Source of the DNA: an uncultured Hyphomicrobiales bacterium
GTDB taxonomy: Bacteria; Pseudomonadota; Alphaproteobacteria; Rhizobiales; Hyphomicrobiaceae
Length of the DNA stretch: 34,149 nt
Direction of reading: 5' to 3'
NCBI GenBank assembly: GCA_902826255.1
Contig: CADEEC010000019.1
Span: 1 to 34,149, forward strand
In this document: positions 7,475 through 16,469 of the stretch, in pieces
Layout of the letters: every line of letters begins with the position of its first letter
Numbering within the stretch: the stretch's first letter is position 1
Made by a program: the position numbers and the translations under genes
The notes under the pieces: model-generated
What the model was told of the DNA's origin: nothing
Seen by the model: the letters and a program-made list of their open reading frames with translations, nothing else
The model's database searches: none

Positions 7475-7987
7475 TTACACCACCGCCACCTCAAGCTTCA
7501 CGTCCGGCCGCTCCCGCAGCGTACAGCTCACGGGCGAATGCGCTTCGCCCCACGCCGCCAGCTCGCGCAGTTCGGTCTCGCTGGAACCGTCCGCGCCGAG
7601 CCTGATCGACATGCGCAGATTGGCAAGTGCCGTCGGCGCGTCGGGTATGCCGACAAGGCCGCGCGCGTCGGAGTCGCTTTCCACCTTCACTTCCAGCGTC
7701 TTGAGCGCGATGCCAAGCATGGCCGCGCGCATGGCGATCGCGGTTGCGGCGCACGACGCCATGCCGGCCCGCAGCAACCAGCCCGGATTGGAGCCCGCGC
7801 CGGCACCACCCATCGGCCCGGGCATGTCGGTGATGGCCCGCTCGGCCGCCGGTCCCATCACCTCGCACGACAGGCCGTCGCGCCACACCGCGACAGCCGT
7901 GGTGTTAGGTTTTTTTCCCGCCGCCGGCCGCTCCAGGAACAGCCGCCTGGCGCGCTCCAGGGCTTCGCGTGACGCAAGATTGGACAT
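7475..7987 (-). CDS. OsmC/Ohr-family protein
   Basis: A 170-residue OsmC-fold protein. The family's two redox cysteines are visible: Cys79 in GMASCAATAIAM and Cys155 in SPVSCTL. Members reduce organic or fatty-acid hydroperoxides using the cysteine pair, or are less characterised homologues. The start at 7987 (MSNLAS) is chosen because GAGG lies just upstream and overlaps the end of the preceding methyltransferase gene; the frame is open a further 20 codons upstream but that would run into the neighbour. The eight-base spacing implies co-transcription and translational coupling with the methyltransferase. Confidence 0.83.
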   Translation of the reverse strand: MSNLASREALERARRLFLERPAAGKKPNTTAVAVWRDGLSCEVMGPAAERAITDMPGPMGGAGAGSNPGWLLRAGMASCAATAIAMRAAMLGIALKTLEVKVESDSDARGLVGIPDAPTALANLRMSIRLGADGSSETELRELAAWGEAHSPVSCTLRERPDVKLEVAVV

Positions 7988-7994
7988 GTGTTCC

Positions 7995-8810
7995 TCACTT
8001 CGTTCCAGCCACGATGACAAATTCACCCGGCACGGCGTAGCCATCACCGATCCGGTAGGCCTCTATCGACGCCAAGTAATCGGCATGCGCCTCTACCTTC
8101 ATCGTCTCGGTGAAGCGGCTGTAGGCGAGCGCCACCGGCCCCCCGACGAAGGCGGCCTCGCATGCCTCCTCCGCATTCGCATAGTCGAGCGTCGCGCGCA
8201 GACGGCGAACGCGGATGCTCTTGAACCCCGCCGCGGCATACGCGCGTTCAAGGCAATCGCCCGTGCCGATGCGAAAGAACATCGGACAGACTTCCGACTG
8301 CACGCGCGCATCGACGATGGGAAAGATCTCCGCCCAACCGCAGTTGCGCCGCTCGCCCCAGACGGCGGAGACGCAGCGGCCTCCCGGTGCCAGCACGCGG
8401 TACATCTCCGCTACCGCCCGCTCCGGATCGGGCGCGTACATCAGCCCCAATGCGCACAACGCCGCCTCGAAGTCGCCGCTCTGAAACGTCAGCGCCTCCG
8501 CATCCATGCGCTCGAACCGGCAGTTGGCGATTGCCCGCGCTTCGGCCAGCTTCCGGGCCACCGCAACCATCTCCTCCGAGATGTCCGTTCCAAGCACAGA
8601 CCCGGCCGTGCCAACGGCCTCCGCCGCACGAAACGTCACGAGCCCCGTGCCGCAGGCCACATCCAGCACCCGCTCACCGGGCACCAGGCCCGCCATCTCC
8701 AGCAGTGCCGTCTGCGCCGGATCCAGCTGTGCCTGCCATGACCGCTCGTAGTGCGCCGCCGCCTTGTCCCAGCCGTACCGCTGCACCCGTTTCTGGAACC
8801 GTGCGTCCAT
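7995..8810 (-). CDS. class I SAM-dependent methyltransferase
   Basis: A 271-residue methyltransferase. Motif I LDVACGTG is at residues 49-56, followed by VLGTDISEEMVAVARK (acidic loop), RMDAEALTFQSGDFEAALC (motif II) and VLAPGGRCVSAVWGE (motif III), a UbiE/Coq5-like order. The start at 8810 (MDARFQ) has GGAGAGG immediately upstream; a longer frame to 8846 lacks a binding site. It is first in a two-gene operon with the OsmC protein and diverges from an AraC regulator 112 bases away, which suggests that regulator controls it. The substrate is unknown. Confidence 0.85.
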   Translation of the reverse strand: MDARFQKRVQRYGWDKAAAHYERSWQAQLDPAQTALLEMAGLVPGERVLDVACGTGLVTFRAAEAVGTAGSVLGTDISEEMVAVARKLAEARAIANCRFERMDAEALTFQSGDFEAALCALGLMYAPDPERAVAEMYRVLAPGGRCVSAVWGERRNCGWAEIFPIVDARVQSEVCPMFFRIGTGDCLERAYAAAGFKSIRVRRLRATLDYANAEEACEAAFVGGPVALAYSRFTETMKVEAHADYLASIEAYRIGDGYAVPGEFVIVAGTK

Positions 8811-8922
8811 GACCTCTCCGATCCTCACCGGAAAGCCTGACGCCACATGCGGCTTGACGCCATGACCGCAGCGCTCAAACTCATTGCCGGGACGCTAAAG
8901 CGCCTCGGCGGCTGGAGGGCCT

Positions 8923-9957
8923 GTGGACGTACTTTCCGAAGTGCTGCGCGTGGTGCGCATCTCCGGCGCCATCCATTTCTGCGCCGAGTTCACGCATCCC
9001 TGGGCGATCCTGTCCTCGCCCCCGGAGATGCTGGCCGGTCGCCTGTTCCCCGGCGCCGAGGCCGTCACGCCGTTCCACATCGCAACCTCCGGCCAGTGCG
9101 CGCTGAGCTGGGGCAGCGTCGCGCCTATCGCCTTCGAGGCGGGCGACGTCGTGGTGTTCGCGCGCGGCGCCCAGCACGTCCTCGCCAGCCGCGCCGGCAT
9201 TGCGCCGGTGCCCATCAAGGACATCTATCGTCCGGCATCGGATCGTATCACCGTCCTGCAGCACGGCGGCGGCGGCGATGAGAGCCGCTTCATCTGCGGC
9301 TTCCTGCACTCCGACCAGCGCTTCGCACCACTGCTCGACACTATGCCGGCACTGACGATCGTGCGCGTGCGCAACAACGCGTTACTGCTGGAAGCCTATA
9401 CCGACACCGGCCGTTACGCCGAGCCGGTCAAGCTGGGCGAGTCGCCCGGTTGGTGGCAGGCGGCCATCGCGCACCTCGCCAGCGAAGTCTCGCGCACCGG
9501 CCCCGGCAACCGCGCCGTGCTCGCCCGCCTCTCCGAGCTGCTGTTCATGGAGGTGCTGCGCTGGCAGCTCACCTATCTCAGCAACGGCCACAGCGGCTGG
9601 CTGGCCGGCCTCAACGACAAGCACGTCGGTCGCGCCTTGAGCCTCATGCACGCCGACCCGGCCCGCGCGTGGACCGTCGACGACCTTGCCCGCGAGGCCG
9701 GCATCTCGCGCGCCGCGCTCGCCAAGCGCTTCGTCGACCTCGTCGGCGACTCGCCCATGCAATACCTCGCCGGCTGGCGCATGCACCTTGCCCGCAGCCT
9801 CCTGCGCGAGAGCAACATCGGCCTGGCACAACTCGCCCTGCGCGTGGGCTACGAATCCGAGGCCGCCTTCAGCCGCGCCTTCCGCCGCGCCGTAGGTGTG
9901 CCGCCGGCGGCGTGGCGTGACGCCAATGCCGCCGACACCGACGCCACAGCGTCCTAA
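8923..9957 (+). CDS. AraC-family transcriptional regulator with cupin N-terminal domain
   Basis: A 344-residue regulator starting at GTG (GGAGGG a few bases upstream). Residues about 1-200 form the cupin_6 sensor domain found in AraC proteins ([14 protein letters not shown], then [13 protein letters not shown] and [17 protein letters not shown]). The C-terminal 100 residues are the double helix-turn-helix: first [24 protein letters not shown], then [18 protein letters not shown] and the second [25 protein letters not shown]. It diverges from the methyltransferase/OsmC operon, its most likely target. Its stop overlaps the convergent lysK stop by four bases. The inducer is not evident. Confidence 0.9.
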   Translation: MDVLSEVLRVVRISGAIHFCAEFTHPWAILSSPPEMLAGRLFPGAEAVTPFHIATSGQCALSWGSVAPIAFEAGDVVVFARGAQHVLASRAGIAPVPIKDIYRPASDRITVLQHGGGGDESRFICGFLHSDQRFAPLLDTMPALTIVRVRNNALLLEAYTDTGRYAEPVKLGESPGWWQAAIAHLASEVSRTGPGNRAVLARLSELLFMEVLRWQLTYLSNGHSGWLAGLNDKHVGRALSLMHADPARAWTVDDLAREAGISRAALAKRFVDLVGDSPMQYLAGWRMHLARSLLRESNIGLAQLALRVGYESEAAFSRAFRRAVGVPPAAWRDANAADTDATAS

Positions 9958-11612
9958 GCCGCTCGGACCAGCTCGCCCCTGAGCGCCTTCTCGATCAGCG
10001 CACGCGTGTTCTCGATCCCGTACAGCTCGATGAAACTACCGAAGCGGGGACCGCGCTCCTCGCCGAGCAGTACCTGGTAGATGGCGCCGAACCAGGCGTT
10101 GGAGACGCCGGGCTTGTCGGGCGTGGCGCCCTTGGCATTCAAGTCTTGATAGCGCGGAATGGCGCGGCCGACATCGTAGAGCAGTGATTGCAGCTCTTCG
10201 GCGCGTGCACCGGCGGGCGCCTTTGCGAGCGCATCCGACAGGGCGCTTAGCGCGCCCGCCTCCACCTCGTCGGCAGCGCGGAACTTCTTCTCCGGCTTTA
10301 CGAAGTCCTCGTAGTAGCGCACCGCGTAGCCTGCGAGCTGATCAAGCAGCGGATGCGTCTGCGGCGAAGCGTCCGGCGCGTGGCGGCGGATGAAGCCCCA
10401 CAGCACGTCCTTGTCGTGCGCGTTCGACGCCGCCGTCAGGTTCAACAGCAGGCCGAACGAGATCGGCAGCTCGGCCGCTGGCGGCGTGCCGCCGTGGATG
10501 TGCCATACCGCGTTGTCAAGCTTGCCCTTCGCATCCTGCCGCGGATAGGCGGCGAGGAACTGCAGGTACTCGTCCACCGTGCGCGGGATGACATCGAAGT
10601 AAAGCCGCTTCGCCGCCTTCGGCTTCTGGAACATGAACAGCGACAGGCTTTCCGGCGACGCGTACGTCAGCCATTCCTCGATGGTCAGCCCGTTGCCCTT
10701 CGACTTGGAGATCTTGCCGCCCTTATCGTCAAGGAACAGCTCATAGACGAAATTCTCCGGCGGCAGCCCGCCAAGCGCGCGGCAGATCTTCGACGACAGC
10801 GTCACCGAGTCGATCAGGTCCTTGCCGCACATCTCGTAGTCGATGCCGAGCGCGGTCCAGCGCATGGCCCAGTCGGCCTTCCACTGGCACTTGACCGCGC
10901 CGCCTGTCACCGCGGTCTCCACCTTCTCGCCAGTCTCGGGATCGACGTAGACCACCGTGCCCTTCTTGGGATGCCGCTCCACCATCGGCACTTGCAGCAC
11001 CTTGCCGGTGCGCGGGCACACCGGCAGGAACGGCGAGTAGGTCGCGCGCCGCTCCGGCCCCAGCGTCGGCAGGATGATGTCCATCACCTTGTCGTAGGCC
11101 TTGAGCATCTTGAGTAGGGTCTCGTCGAAGGTGCCCGCCTTGTAGGTCTCGGTGGCGGAAAAGAACTCGTACTGGAAGCCGAAGCGATCGAGGAACGAGC
11201 GCAGCATCGCGTTGTTGTGGTGCGCAAAGCTCGCGTGCTGATTGTCGAAGGGATCGGGCACCGAGGTCAGCGGCTTGTCGAGGTAGGCCGCCAGCATGTC
11301 CTTGTTGGGCACGTTGTCGGGCACCTTGCGCAGGCCATCCATGTCGTCGGAGAAGCAGATCAGCCGCGTCGCGCGCTTGCCCTCGGTCAGGATCTCGAAC
11401 GCATGCCGCACCATGGCCGTGCGCGCCACCTCGCCGAAGGTGCCGATGTGCGGCAGCCCCGACGGCCCGTAGCCCGTTTCGAAAATCACCGGCTTGTCCG
11501 GCCCCGCCTTCAAGGTCTCCAGCCGCTTGATGATGCGGCGCGCTTCCTCGAACGGCCATGCGCGCGCGTCCCTTGCGGCGGCGGCCTGGGCGGGATCGAG
11601 AATTTCCGTCAT
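9954..11612 (-). CDS. lysK: lysyl-tRNA synthetase, class I
   Basis: Charges tRNA-Lys with lysine in the cytoplasm. At 552 residues it is full length for the class I (archaeal-type) LysRS that many alphaproteobacteria use instead of class II LysS. The HIGH-type motif PHIGT is at residues 54-58 and the KMSKS-type loop KISKS at 300-304. The metal/substrate region [12 protein letters not shown] and the C-terminal helical bundle ([16 protein letters not shown]) are present. The stop overlaps the araC-type gene stop by four bases in a tail-to-tail arrangement with no room for an intergenic terminator. A sigma70-like promoter lies 30 bases upstream of the start. Confidence 0.95.
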   Translation of the reverse strand: MTEILDPAQAAAARDARAWPFEEARRIIKRLETLKAGPDKPVIFETGYGPSGLPHIGTFGEVARTAMVRHAFEILTEGKRATRLICFSDDMDGLRKVPDNVPNKDMLAAYLDKPLTSVPDPFDNQHASFAHHNNAMLRSFLDRFGFQYEFFSATETYKAGTFDETLLKMLKAYDKVMDIILPTLGPERRATYSPFLPVCPRTGKVLQVPMVERHPKKGTVVYVDPETGEKVETAVTGGAVKCQWKADWAMRWTALGIDYEMCGKDLIDSVTLSSKICRALGGLPPENFVYELFLDDKGGKISKSKGNGLTIEEWLTYASPESLSLFMFQKPKAAKRLYFDVIPRTVDEYLQFLAAYPRQDAKGKLDNAVWHIHGGTPPAAELPISFGLLLNLTAASNAHDKDVLWGFIRRHAPDASPQTHPLLDQLAGYAVRYYEDFVKPEKKFRAADEVEAGALSALSDALAKAPAGARAEELQSLLYDVGRAIPRYQDLNAKGATPDKPGVSNAWFGAIYQVLLGEERGPRFGSFIELYGIENTRALIEKALRGELVRAA

Positions 11613-11641
11613 TCCGGCAATCCTTTACGGGGTTCGCCACC

Positions 11642-11670
11642 CTAATGGGCCGGGCGGCGCGTTTGGTCAA
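11642..11670 (-). promoter_or_regulatory. sigma70-like promoter of lysK
   Basis: On the minus strand TTGACC (11670-11665), a 17-base spacer and CATTAG (11647-11642) form a near-consensus -35 with a weaker -10, placing the transcript start about 20 bases ahead of the lysK ATG. Confidence 0.5.
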
Positions 11671-11790
11671 TCACCGCGGTACAGCTTTCCCGCCCGCAGC
11701 CTGCGCTTTCTCGTATCCGCGCGCCCACGCTGGTACCCGGATCGGCGGTACGGTGATTATTATTCAAGGCTCTTTGATAGAGCGCCGCCG

Positions 11791-12162
11791 TCAAGCGCCG
11801 GAGGAACGCGCCGTGAGTATGATGCGCAGGGCCACAGCGTTGTTGTGCTCAACGTCCCGCGCGGCATAGACCAGGGTGACGGTTCTCGTACGCACGATCT
11901 TCTTCAACCGCGCCAGGGCGATCTTGCCCTCCCCGGAGGCAAGCTCGGATCGGTATTGCTTGACGAACTCGCTCCACCGCTCCGGGTCGTGGTGAAACCT
12001 GCGTCTCAGCTCATTGCTCGGCGACACGTCCTTGGCCCACTCGTCGACAGCGAGCGCCTCGCGCTTGATGCCGCGCGGCCAGAGCCGGTCGACAAGCACG
12101 CGATAGCCGTCCGCCTTGGCGGCTGGCTCATACGCACGCTTGATGCGGACATCCGGCTTCAT
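11791..12162 (-). CDS. DUF488 family protein (YeaO-like)
   Basis: A 123-residue protein of the DUF488/YeaO family. Hallmarks are IKRAYEPAAKADGYRVLVDR, then LWPRGIKREAL, EWAKDVSPSNELRRRFHHDP and a C-terminal strand TVTLVYAARDVEHNNAVAL. The biochemical role of the family is not established; homologues are small soluble proteins. I place the start at 12162 (MKPDVRIKRAY) because family proteins begin just before VRIKRAY; two further ATGs upstream (12189, 12207) are possible and no strong binding site decides. It diverges from the TctC-type gene. Between it and lysK are 178 bases holding only the lysK promoter. Confidence 0.8.
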   Translation of the reverse strand: MKPDVRIKRAYEPAAKADGYRVLVDRLWPRGIKREALAVDEWAKDVSPSNELRRRFHHDPERWSEFVKQYRSELASGEGKIALARLKKIVRTRTVTLVYAARDVEHNNAVALRIILTARSSGA

Positions 12163-12310
12163 AACGTCCAATTTTGTACCCGGACACATACCCTGCCCGC
12201 AGGCCATTTGCCGCAGCGGCTCTGGCGAGGGCGCGATCTATACGGCACTATGGTCCGCAAGCGGGGCTGACGCCCCGATGCTCTCACGAACGATCAGAGA
12301 AGGAAACCTC

Positions 12311-13303
12311 ATGTCCATCGGCAGAGCCGGAATATCGCGCCGTGCTGTCCTGGGAGGAGCTGCGGCCGCAACGGCGCTGCCGCTAACCGACGCCTGGGCG
12401 CAATCCTTCCCCTCGCAGCCGATCCGCATGGTGGTGCCCTATCCCCCCGGCGGCCCGACCGACGTGTTCGCCCGCATCATCGCCCAGGAGCTGCAGGCGA
12501 CGAGCGGCTGGACCATCGTAGTCGAGAACAAGGCCGGTGCGTCCGGCGCCATCGGCACGCGCGAGGTCGCGCGCGCCGAACCCGACGGTCACATCATCGT
12601 GCTCGGCACCAACCAGACCCACGCCACCAACGGGGTGCTGCTCAAGGAGCCCGGCTACGATCCCGTGGCTGACTTCGCGCCTGTCGCCGGCATCGCCGAT
12701 CTGCAGCACGCCCTTGTCGTGCGCAAGGATCTGCCGGCGAACTCCGTGCAGGAACTGATCGCGCTGGCCAAAAAGGACCCCGGCAAGCTCAACTACGGCT
12801 CCACGGGCGCCGGCTCCGCTTCGCATCTCGCCATGGAGCTGTTCAAGGTGAAGACCGGAACCAACATGGTGCACGTCGCGTTCCGCGGCGCCGCGCCGAT
12901 GGCGACAGAGATCATAGCCGGCCGCATCGATCTCGCGTTCTCCACGCTGCCGTCCGTGCTGACGCAGATCGAGGGCGGCAACATGCGCGCGCTAGCGATC
13001 GCCTCGGACAACCGTGCACCGCAGCTTCCGAACGTGCCGCGCCTCAAGGATCAAGGTGTCGAGGGGGGCGAGGCCGACGCCTGGCTCGCCCTGTTCGCGC
13101 CGGCAAAGACGCCGGCGGCGACCGTCGACGCGCTGGCCAAGGCCATCCTTGCCGCTGTCGCGAAACCTGACGTCACGGCCAACGCGACCAAGCAGGGCAT
13201 GCTCGTGAACGCCCGCCCGCCCGCGCAATTCCGGCCCTTCCAGGTGGCCGAAGTGAAGAAATGGACCGAGGTGGTTCGGATCGCCGGGGTCAAGATCGAC
13301 TGA
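12311..13303 (+). CDS. Bug/TctC-family periplasmic substrate-binding protein
   Basis: A 330-residue extracytoplasmic solute receptor of the tripartite tricarboxylate transporter family. The leader contains a twin arginine (SRRAVLGG) before a hydrophobic stretch and AWAQ cleavage site, so Tat export is possible. The mature protein begins FPSQPIRMVVPYPPGGPTDV, the standard Bug start, with the carboxylate-binding segment NYGSTGAGSASHLAMELF and AGRIDLAFSTLPS. No tctA/tctB membrane genes are nearby, so this is an orphan receptor, as is typical of expanded Bug families; the ligand is unknown. The ATG at 12311 has AGGAA upstream; the frame is open far further upstream but without coding character. 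Confidence 0.9.
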   Translation: MSIGRAGISRRAVLGGAAAATALPLTDAWAQSFPSQPIRMVVPYPPGGPTDVFARIIAQELQATSGWTIVVENKAGASGAIGTREVARAEPDGHIIVLGTNQTHATNGVLLKEPGYDPVADFAPVAGIADLQHALVVRKDLPANSVQELIALAKKDPGKLNYGSTGAGSASHLAMELFKVKTGTNMVHVAFRGAAPMATEIIAGRIDLAFSTLPSVLTQIEGGNMRALAIASDNRAPQLPNVPRLKDQGVEGGEADAWLALFAPAKTPAATVDALAKAILAAVAKPDVTANATKQGMLVNARPPAQFRPFQVAEVKKWTEVVRIAGVKID

Positions 13304-13310
13304 TGAAAAA

Positions 13311-13333
13311 GAGCCGGGAGTTGCTCCCGGCTC
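13311..13333 (-). terminator. rho-independent terminator, probably bidirectional
   Basis: Perfect 10-base stem GAGCCGGGAG / CTCCCGGCTC with a three-base loop. On the minus strand it is followed by TTTTT, a good terminator for the small gene ending at 13359. On the plus strand it lies 7 bases after the TctC-type stop with only a weak U-tract. Confidence 0.8.
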
Positions 13334-13358
13334 CTTCAAACTCTCCCGCCGTGCAGCA

Positions 13359-13658
13359 TTAGGTGCAGGGACGCGCGCGCGCGCGGCAGTACCAGCCGCC
13401 CGAGGAGCGCCGATTGCATACCGTGACCCTGTTGCTCGCGCGCGACCAGAAGCCATACGAATAACCAAGCTCGCGCCGAACGTCGGCGCGCCAGTCGGTC
13501 CGGGCCGCAATGCCCGTTGTCGAGCGTAGAAGCCCGCTCGCGCGCCCCGTAAAGGTACGGCTGGCGCACGCCGCCTCGGCGGATGACGTTGTGACGATCG
13601 TTGTTGCAGAGAACGCCGCAGCGGCGATGGCGCCGCAAAGAAATGCGCGTGCAATCAT
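13359..13658 (-). CDS. small exported cysteine-containing protein
   Basis: A 99-residue protein with a Sec signal peptide (MIARAFLCGAIAAAAFSATT, cut near SSAEA). The mature part, starting about ACASRTFTG, is basic and has four cysteines, two near the C-terminus (GWYCRARARPCT), suggesting one or two disulfides. AAGGAG just upstream of the ATG gives a strong start, and a rho-independent terminator follows the stop, so it is probably a monocistronic gene. It resembles unnamed secreted proteins of Rhizobiales; no function is known to me. Confidence 0.72.
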   Translation of the reverse strand: MIARAFLCGAIAAAAFSATTIVTTSSAEAACASRTFTGRASGLLRSTTGIAARTDWRADVRRELGYSYGFWSRASNRVTVCNRRSSGGWYCRARARPCT

Positions 13659-13836
13659 TTTGCTACTCCTTGAAAAAAGACATAGCGTGCCCGCAACCGC
13701 ATCCCGGCAGCCGGTTGCTTGGTGGCGAGGTTACCCGCGACCGACGCCGGCAGCAACCAAACTGCGTCACCAGCGTCAGGGTCCCGTAAGCTCGATCAAG
13801 CAGCGCTGAAACATTTCTTGCGGTGCGCAGTCGCGA

Positions 13837-14691
13837 TCACGCACCGCGCGCCTTCACCACCGCATCGACTGCCATCAGATCGCGCACGAGCGCTTCGAAG
13901 TCCTTCAACGGCACCATGTTGGGGCCGTCGGAGGGGGCATTGTCGGGGTCCTGGTGCGTCTCGATGAAAAGCCCCGCAACACCCACCGCCACCGCCGCGC
14001 GCGCCAGTACCGGAACGAACGTGCGGTCTCCGCCCGAGGCCGTGCCCTGTCCGCCCGGCTGCTGCACGGCATGCGTTGCATCGAAAATCACCGGGCAGCC
14101 GATGCGCGCCATGATTGGCAGCGCGCGCATGTCGACCACCAGCGTGTTGTAGCCGAAGGAGGCGCCGCGCTCCGTAACCAGCACGTTCGCGTTGCCGCTG
14201 CCTGTAATCTTGTCGACCACGTTCTGCATGTCCCAGGGTGCGAGGAACTGCCCTTTCTTCACCTTCACCGCGCGACCCGTCTTGGCCGCCGCGACCAGCA
14301 GGTCGGTCTGCCGGCACAGGAAGGCCGGAATCTGCAGTACGTCCACCACCTCGGCGAGACGCGCGCACTGCGCCGCCTCGTGCACATCGGTGACCACAGG
14401 CAGCCCAAGGCTCTCGCGAATCTCCGCAAACACCGGCAGCGCGCCGTCGAGGCCCATCCCGCGCTTGCCCTTGAGCGAGGTGCGGTTGGCCTTGTCGAAC
14501 GATGACTTGTAGACAAGCCCGATGCCAAGGCGCCCGCAAATTTCTTTCAGCCCAGACGCCATCTCCAGCGCATGCGCCCGGCTCTCCATTTGGCAGGGGC
14601 CAGCAAATAGCGCGATCGGCAGGTGGTTAGCAAAAGTAACGCCGCCGATCGTGACGGATGTGTTGGGCTTCGGGCTGGTCGATTCGCTCAT
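13837..14691 (-). CDS. kdsA: KdsA, 3-deoxy-D-manno-octulosonate-8-phosphate synthase
   Basis: Condenses phosphoenolpyruvate with arabinose 5-phosphate to make KDO-8-phosphate for the lipopolysaccharide core. 284 residues, normal length. Motifs: AGPCQMES (residues 30-37), YKSSFDKANRTS, KGKRGMGLDGAL, GQFLAPWDMQNV, FDATHAVQQPGG and the C-terminal DPDNAPSDGPNM. Cys33 in the AGPC motif marks the metal-dependent class; the metal-independent E. coli type has Asn there. In many related genomes kdsA sits near pyrG and eno; here it follows a 75-residue unknown by 53 bases. The ATG at 14691 has only a weak AGGG upstream. Confidence 0.95.
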   Translation of the reverse strand: MSESTSPKPNTSVTIGGVTFANHLPIALFAGPCQMESRAHALEMASGLKEICGRLGIGLVYKSSFDKANRTSLKGKRGMGLDGALPVFAEIRESLGLPVVTDVHEAAQCARLAEVVDVLQIPAFLCRQTDLLVAAAKTGRAVKVKKGQFLAPWDMQNVVDKITGSGNANVLVTERGASFGYNTLVVDMRALPIMARIGCPVIFDATHAVQQPGGQGTASGGDRTFVPVLARAAVAVGVAGLFIETHQDPDNAPSDGPNMVPLKDFEALVRDLMAVDAVVKARGA

Positions 14692-14744
14692 GCCCTACAG
14701 TCTAGCGCGTCCGGCGCCCCGGCACAGCCCACCCAATTGGTTGC

Positions 14745-14972
14745 TCAAGCGCGCTCTTTGGCGTTCAGCTGCTCGTAGAACGCGATCATGTCCTTGCGGT
14801 GCGTGATCATGCGCCGGAACAGCCGTGCCTGCTCATGGGTCTCGTCCTCGGCAAGGCCTCTGAACAGGGCTGCAACGCCGCCACTGCCGCCTTTCTCGTA
14901 GTCTTTCAGGAGCACCTCATCGTGGCGGTTCTCCGCTTGTAGCCGCGCGATTTGAACGTCGTATCTGGCCAT
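14745..14972 (-). CDS. small conserved-looking helical protein of unknown function
   Basis: A 75-residue soluble protein beginning MARYDVQIARLQAENRHDEV and ending HRKDMIAFYEQLNAKERA. It is charged and predicted mostly helical, with a small Gly-rich turn GGSGGVAALF in the middle. GGGAG stands upstream of the ATG at 14972. The frame stays open upstream to 15638, but that overlaps the membrane protein gene in another frame and has no coding character, so I reject the longer form. It may be co-transcribed with kdsA. I recognise no domain. Confidence 0.6.
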   Translation of the reverse strand: MARYDVQIARLQAENRHDEVLLKDYEKGGSGGVAALFRGLAEDETHEQARLFRRMITHRKDMIAFYEQLNAKERA

Positions 14973-15091
14973 GACCGTCTCCCAATATGCGGAGTGCCAC
15001 CCGAGTGTGATGTAGGGCTTTGGAAGCTGGCGTGAGCGGCCGTGACCGCCGGCGTCAGGCAAATAACCGTGAACGCACGCCGGCCGTGCGA

Positions 15092-15592
15092 TCAGAAATA
15101 CGCGATCAGCCTGCCAAGCGTGGCGACGCACAGCCAGATGAGGATCGACAGCATGGCTGCGATGCGCGCCCGTCGCGGCAGCGACACGTTGGCGGGAAGG
15201 CCGGCGACACCGCGCAGCGCCGGCCCCGCGATCAGCAGGGCGTTGAGGACCCCGAGCGAAATGAGCGCGATCTTGATCTGGAACACCCGATGCACGCCCA
15301 CCCGGGCCGCGTCCGGCACGAACAGCATGAGCCCCGTCAGGACCATCAACCCGAGCGCCAGCATCGACGTCCGCCGCGCCGGCACGATCACGCTTGCGGG
15401 CGAGGTCGCCGCGAACACACCAAGGATGCGCAAATCCATTACGGCCGCCGCCGCTGCAAACAGCATCAGGGAAAGGATGTGCGCGGTATTGGCGATGGGG
15501 TAGAGCCACGCCGCCTGCCGGATCGCCTGCCCGATCCCCGATTGCTCGAGTGCCAACAGGAAGGTCGGCGCCTCGGCGGCATACACGCGCAT
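15092..15592 (-). CDS. four-helix membrane protein (DUF6644-like)
   Basis: A 166-residue inner-membrane protein with about four hydrophobic helices (IANTAHILSLMLFAAAAAVM; MLALGLMVLTGLMLFVPDA; IALISLGVLNALLIAG; IAAMLSILIWLCVATLGRLI). Histidine in NTAHIL is a possible haem or quinone contact, but that is speculation. Its ATG shares one base with the stop of the upstream DUF6152 gene (TGATG), so the two are translationally coupled. I associate this pairing with DUF6644 proteins from memory; function is unknown. A role linked to the exported DUF6152 partner is likely. Confidence 0.75.
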   Translation of the reverse strand: MRVYAAEAPTFLLALEQSGIGQAIRQAAWLYPIANTAHILSLMLFAAAAAVMDLRILGVFAATSPASVIVPARRTSMLALGLMVLTGLMLFVPDAARVGVHRVFQIKIALISLGVLNALLIAGPALRGVAGLPANVSLPRRARIAAMLSILIWLCVATLGRLIAYF

Positions 15593-15939
15593 CAGCGCAT
15601 CTCGAATGTCTTGCCGTTGACCGTGATCCGCTCCGCACGCATCACGTTCTTGTGCGACTTGGAGGGGTTGCCTTCTGCCTTGACGGTCTTGCCGACAGCG
15701 ACCACGTCCTTGGTGGCGCCGCGCGTCTCCATGCGCGAGACCGGCGCAAGCTCCACCGTCCAGACTTGGTCAGGCGCCTTCACCTTGATGGTGACGTGCG
15801 GGTTGGCGTACTCGGACACCTGGATCGGACCCTCGATTGCAATGTGCTTTGAGGCGTCGAAACTACCCCAACCGTGGTGTGCAACCACGGCGACGGGCGC
15901 GGCGATCAGAAGGGCCGCAAAGGCTAGCTTGCCACGCAT
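15592..15939 (-). CDS. exported DUF6152 family protein
   Basis: A 115-residue protein with a Sec signal peptide (MRGKLAFAALLIAAPVAVVA) directly followed by the family hallmark HHGWGSFD. The mature domain is beta-rich: GPIQVSEYANPHVTIKVKAP, WTVELAPVSRM, and VNGKTFEMR at the end. DUF6152 proteins are periplasmic and of unknown function. GGGAGG just ahead of the ATG at 15939 fixes the start; an in-frame ATG at 16005 is rejected. Its stop overlaps the start of the membrane protein gene by one base. Confidence 0.85.
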   Translation of the reverse strand: MRGKLAFAALLIAAPVAVVAHHGWGSFDASKHIAIEGPIQVSEYANPHVTIKVKAPDQVWTVELAPVSRMETRGATKDVVAVGKTVKAEGNPSKSHKNVMRAERITVNGKTFEMR

Positions 15940-16009
15940 GTGGTGACCTCCCTTGATTCCGGCCAGCCTAGGTCGCGCCTGCCAGAGACGCAACGACAGC
16001 GGCACGGCA

Positions 16010-16444
16010 TCATTTCCGCGGTCCGGTGCGGACCGGCTCGATGCCTCTTTTTCTTACGATCTCGTAGCGCGGCAGGTGATCGCTCACCTCGAACCACGGC
16101 AGTTGCTCCGACACATAGGAATGCCCCGTCGGCGGCCACTGCGACGGATCGGCGAGCGTGCCGTGGAAGAGATGCACCTCTCCCGGCCAGCGCTCTCCGG
16201 CATACGCCATCGGCGAGCCGCATGTACCGCAGAAATAGCGCTTCACGCCCGGCGAAGACTCGTAGGCTGACGGCTCGCCCTTGAGATAGCGGAACTGCCC
16301 GACCCGCACGCCGATGTAGGTCGCAACCGCCGACGACACCGCACGGCGACAGTTCGTACAGTGGCAGTGCATCACCCATTTGGGCTCGCCATCGAACTCA
16401 TAGGCGATCGCACCGCACTGGCAGTGGCCGCGCGTGGTCGTCAT
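16010..16444 (-). CDS. GFA/CENP-V family zinc protein
   Basis: A 144-residue protein of the glutathione-dependent formaldehyde-activating enzyme family. Zn-binding cysteine sets are GHCQCGAIAYEF (Cys8, Cys10), MHCHCTNCRR and FCGTCGSPM, in the expected order and spacing. Many members have no proven formaldehyde role, so only the fold is firm. The start at 16444 (MTTTRGHCQCG) matches the family; an upstream ATG at 16501 would overlap the SDR gene. It lies 25 bases after the SDR stop on the same strand, so the two are probably one operon. Confidence 0.88.
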   Translation of the reverse strand: MTTTRGHCQCGAIAYEFDGEPKWVMHCHCTNCRRAVSSAVATYIGVRVGQFRYLKGEPSAYESSPGVKRYFCGTCGSPMAYAGERWPGEVHLFHGTLADPSQWPPTGHSYVSEQLPWFEVSDHLPRYEIVRKRGIEPVRTGPRK

Positions 16445-16469
16445 CCCATCCGCCTTTCGCATCCGCAGC

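Noticed and set aside
7434..8741. Plus-strand frame of 435 codons
   Set aside because: Lies antisense to the OsmC and methyltransferase genes, which carry recognised motifs; amino acid composition is that of a GC-rich shadow.
14973..15638. N-terminal extension of the 75-residue gene
   Set aside because: Overlaps the DUF6644-like gene in another frame and is shadow-like; a good start exists at 14972.
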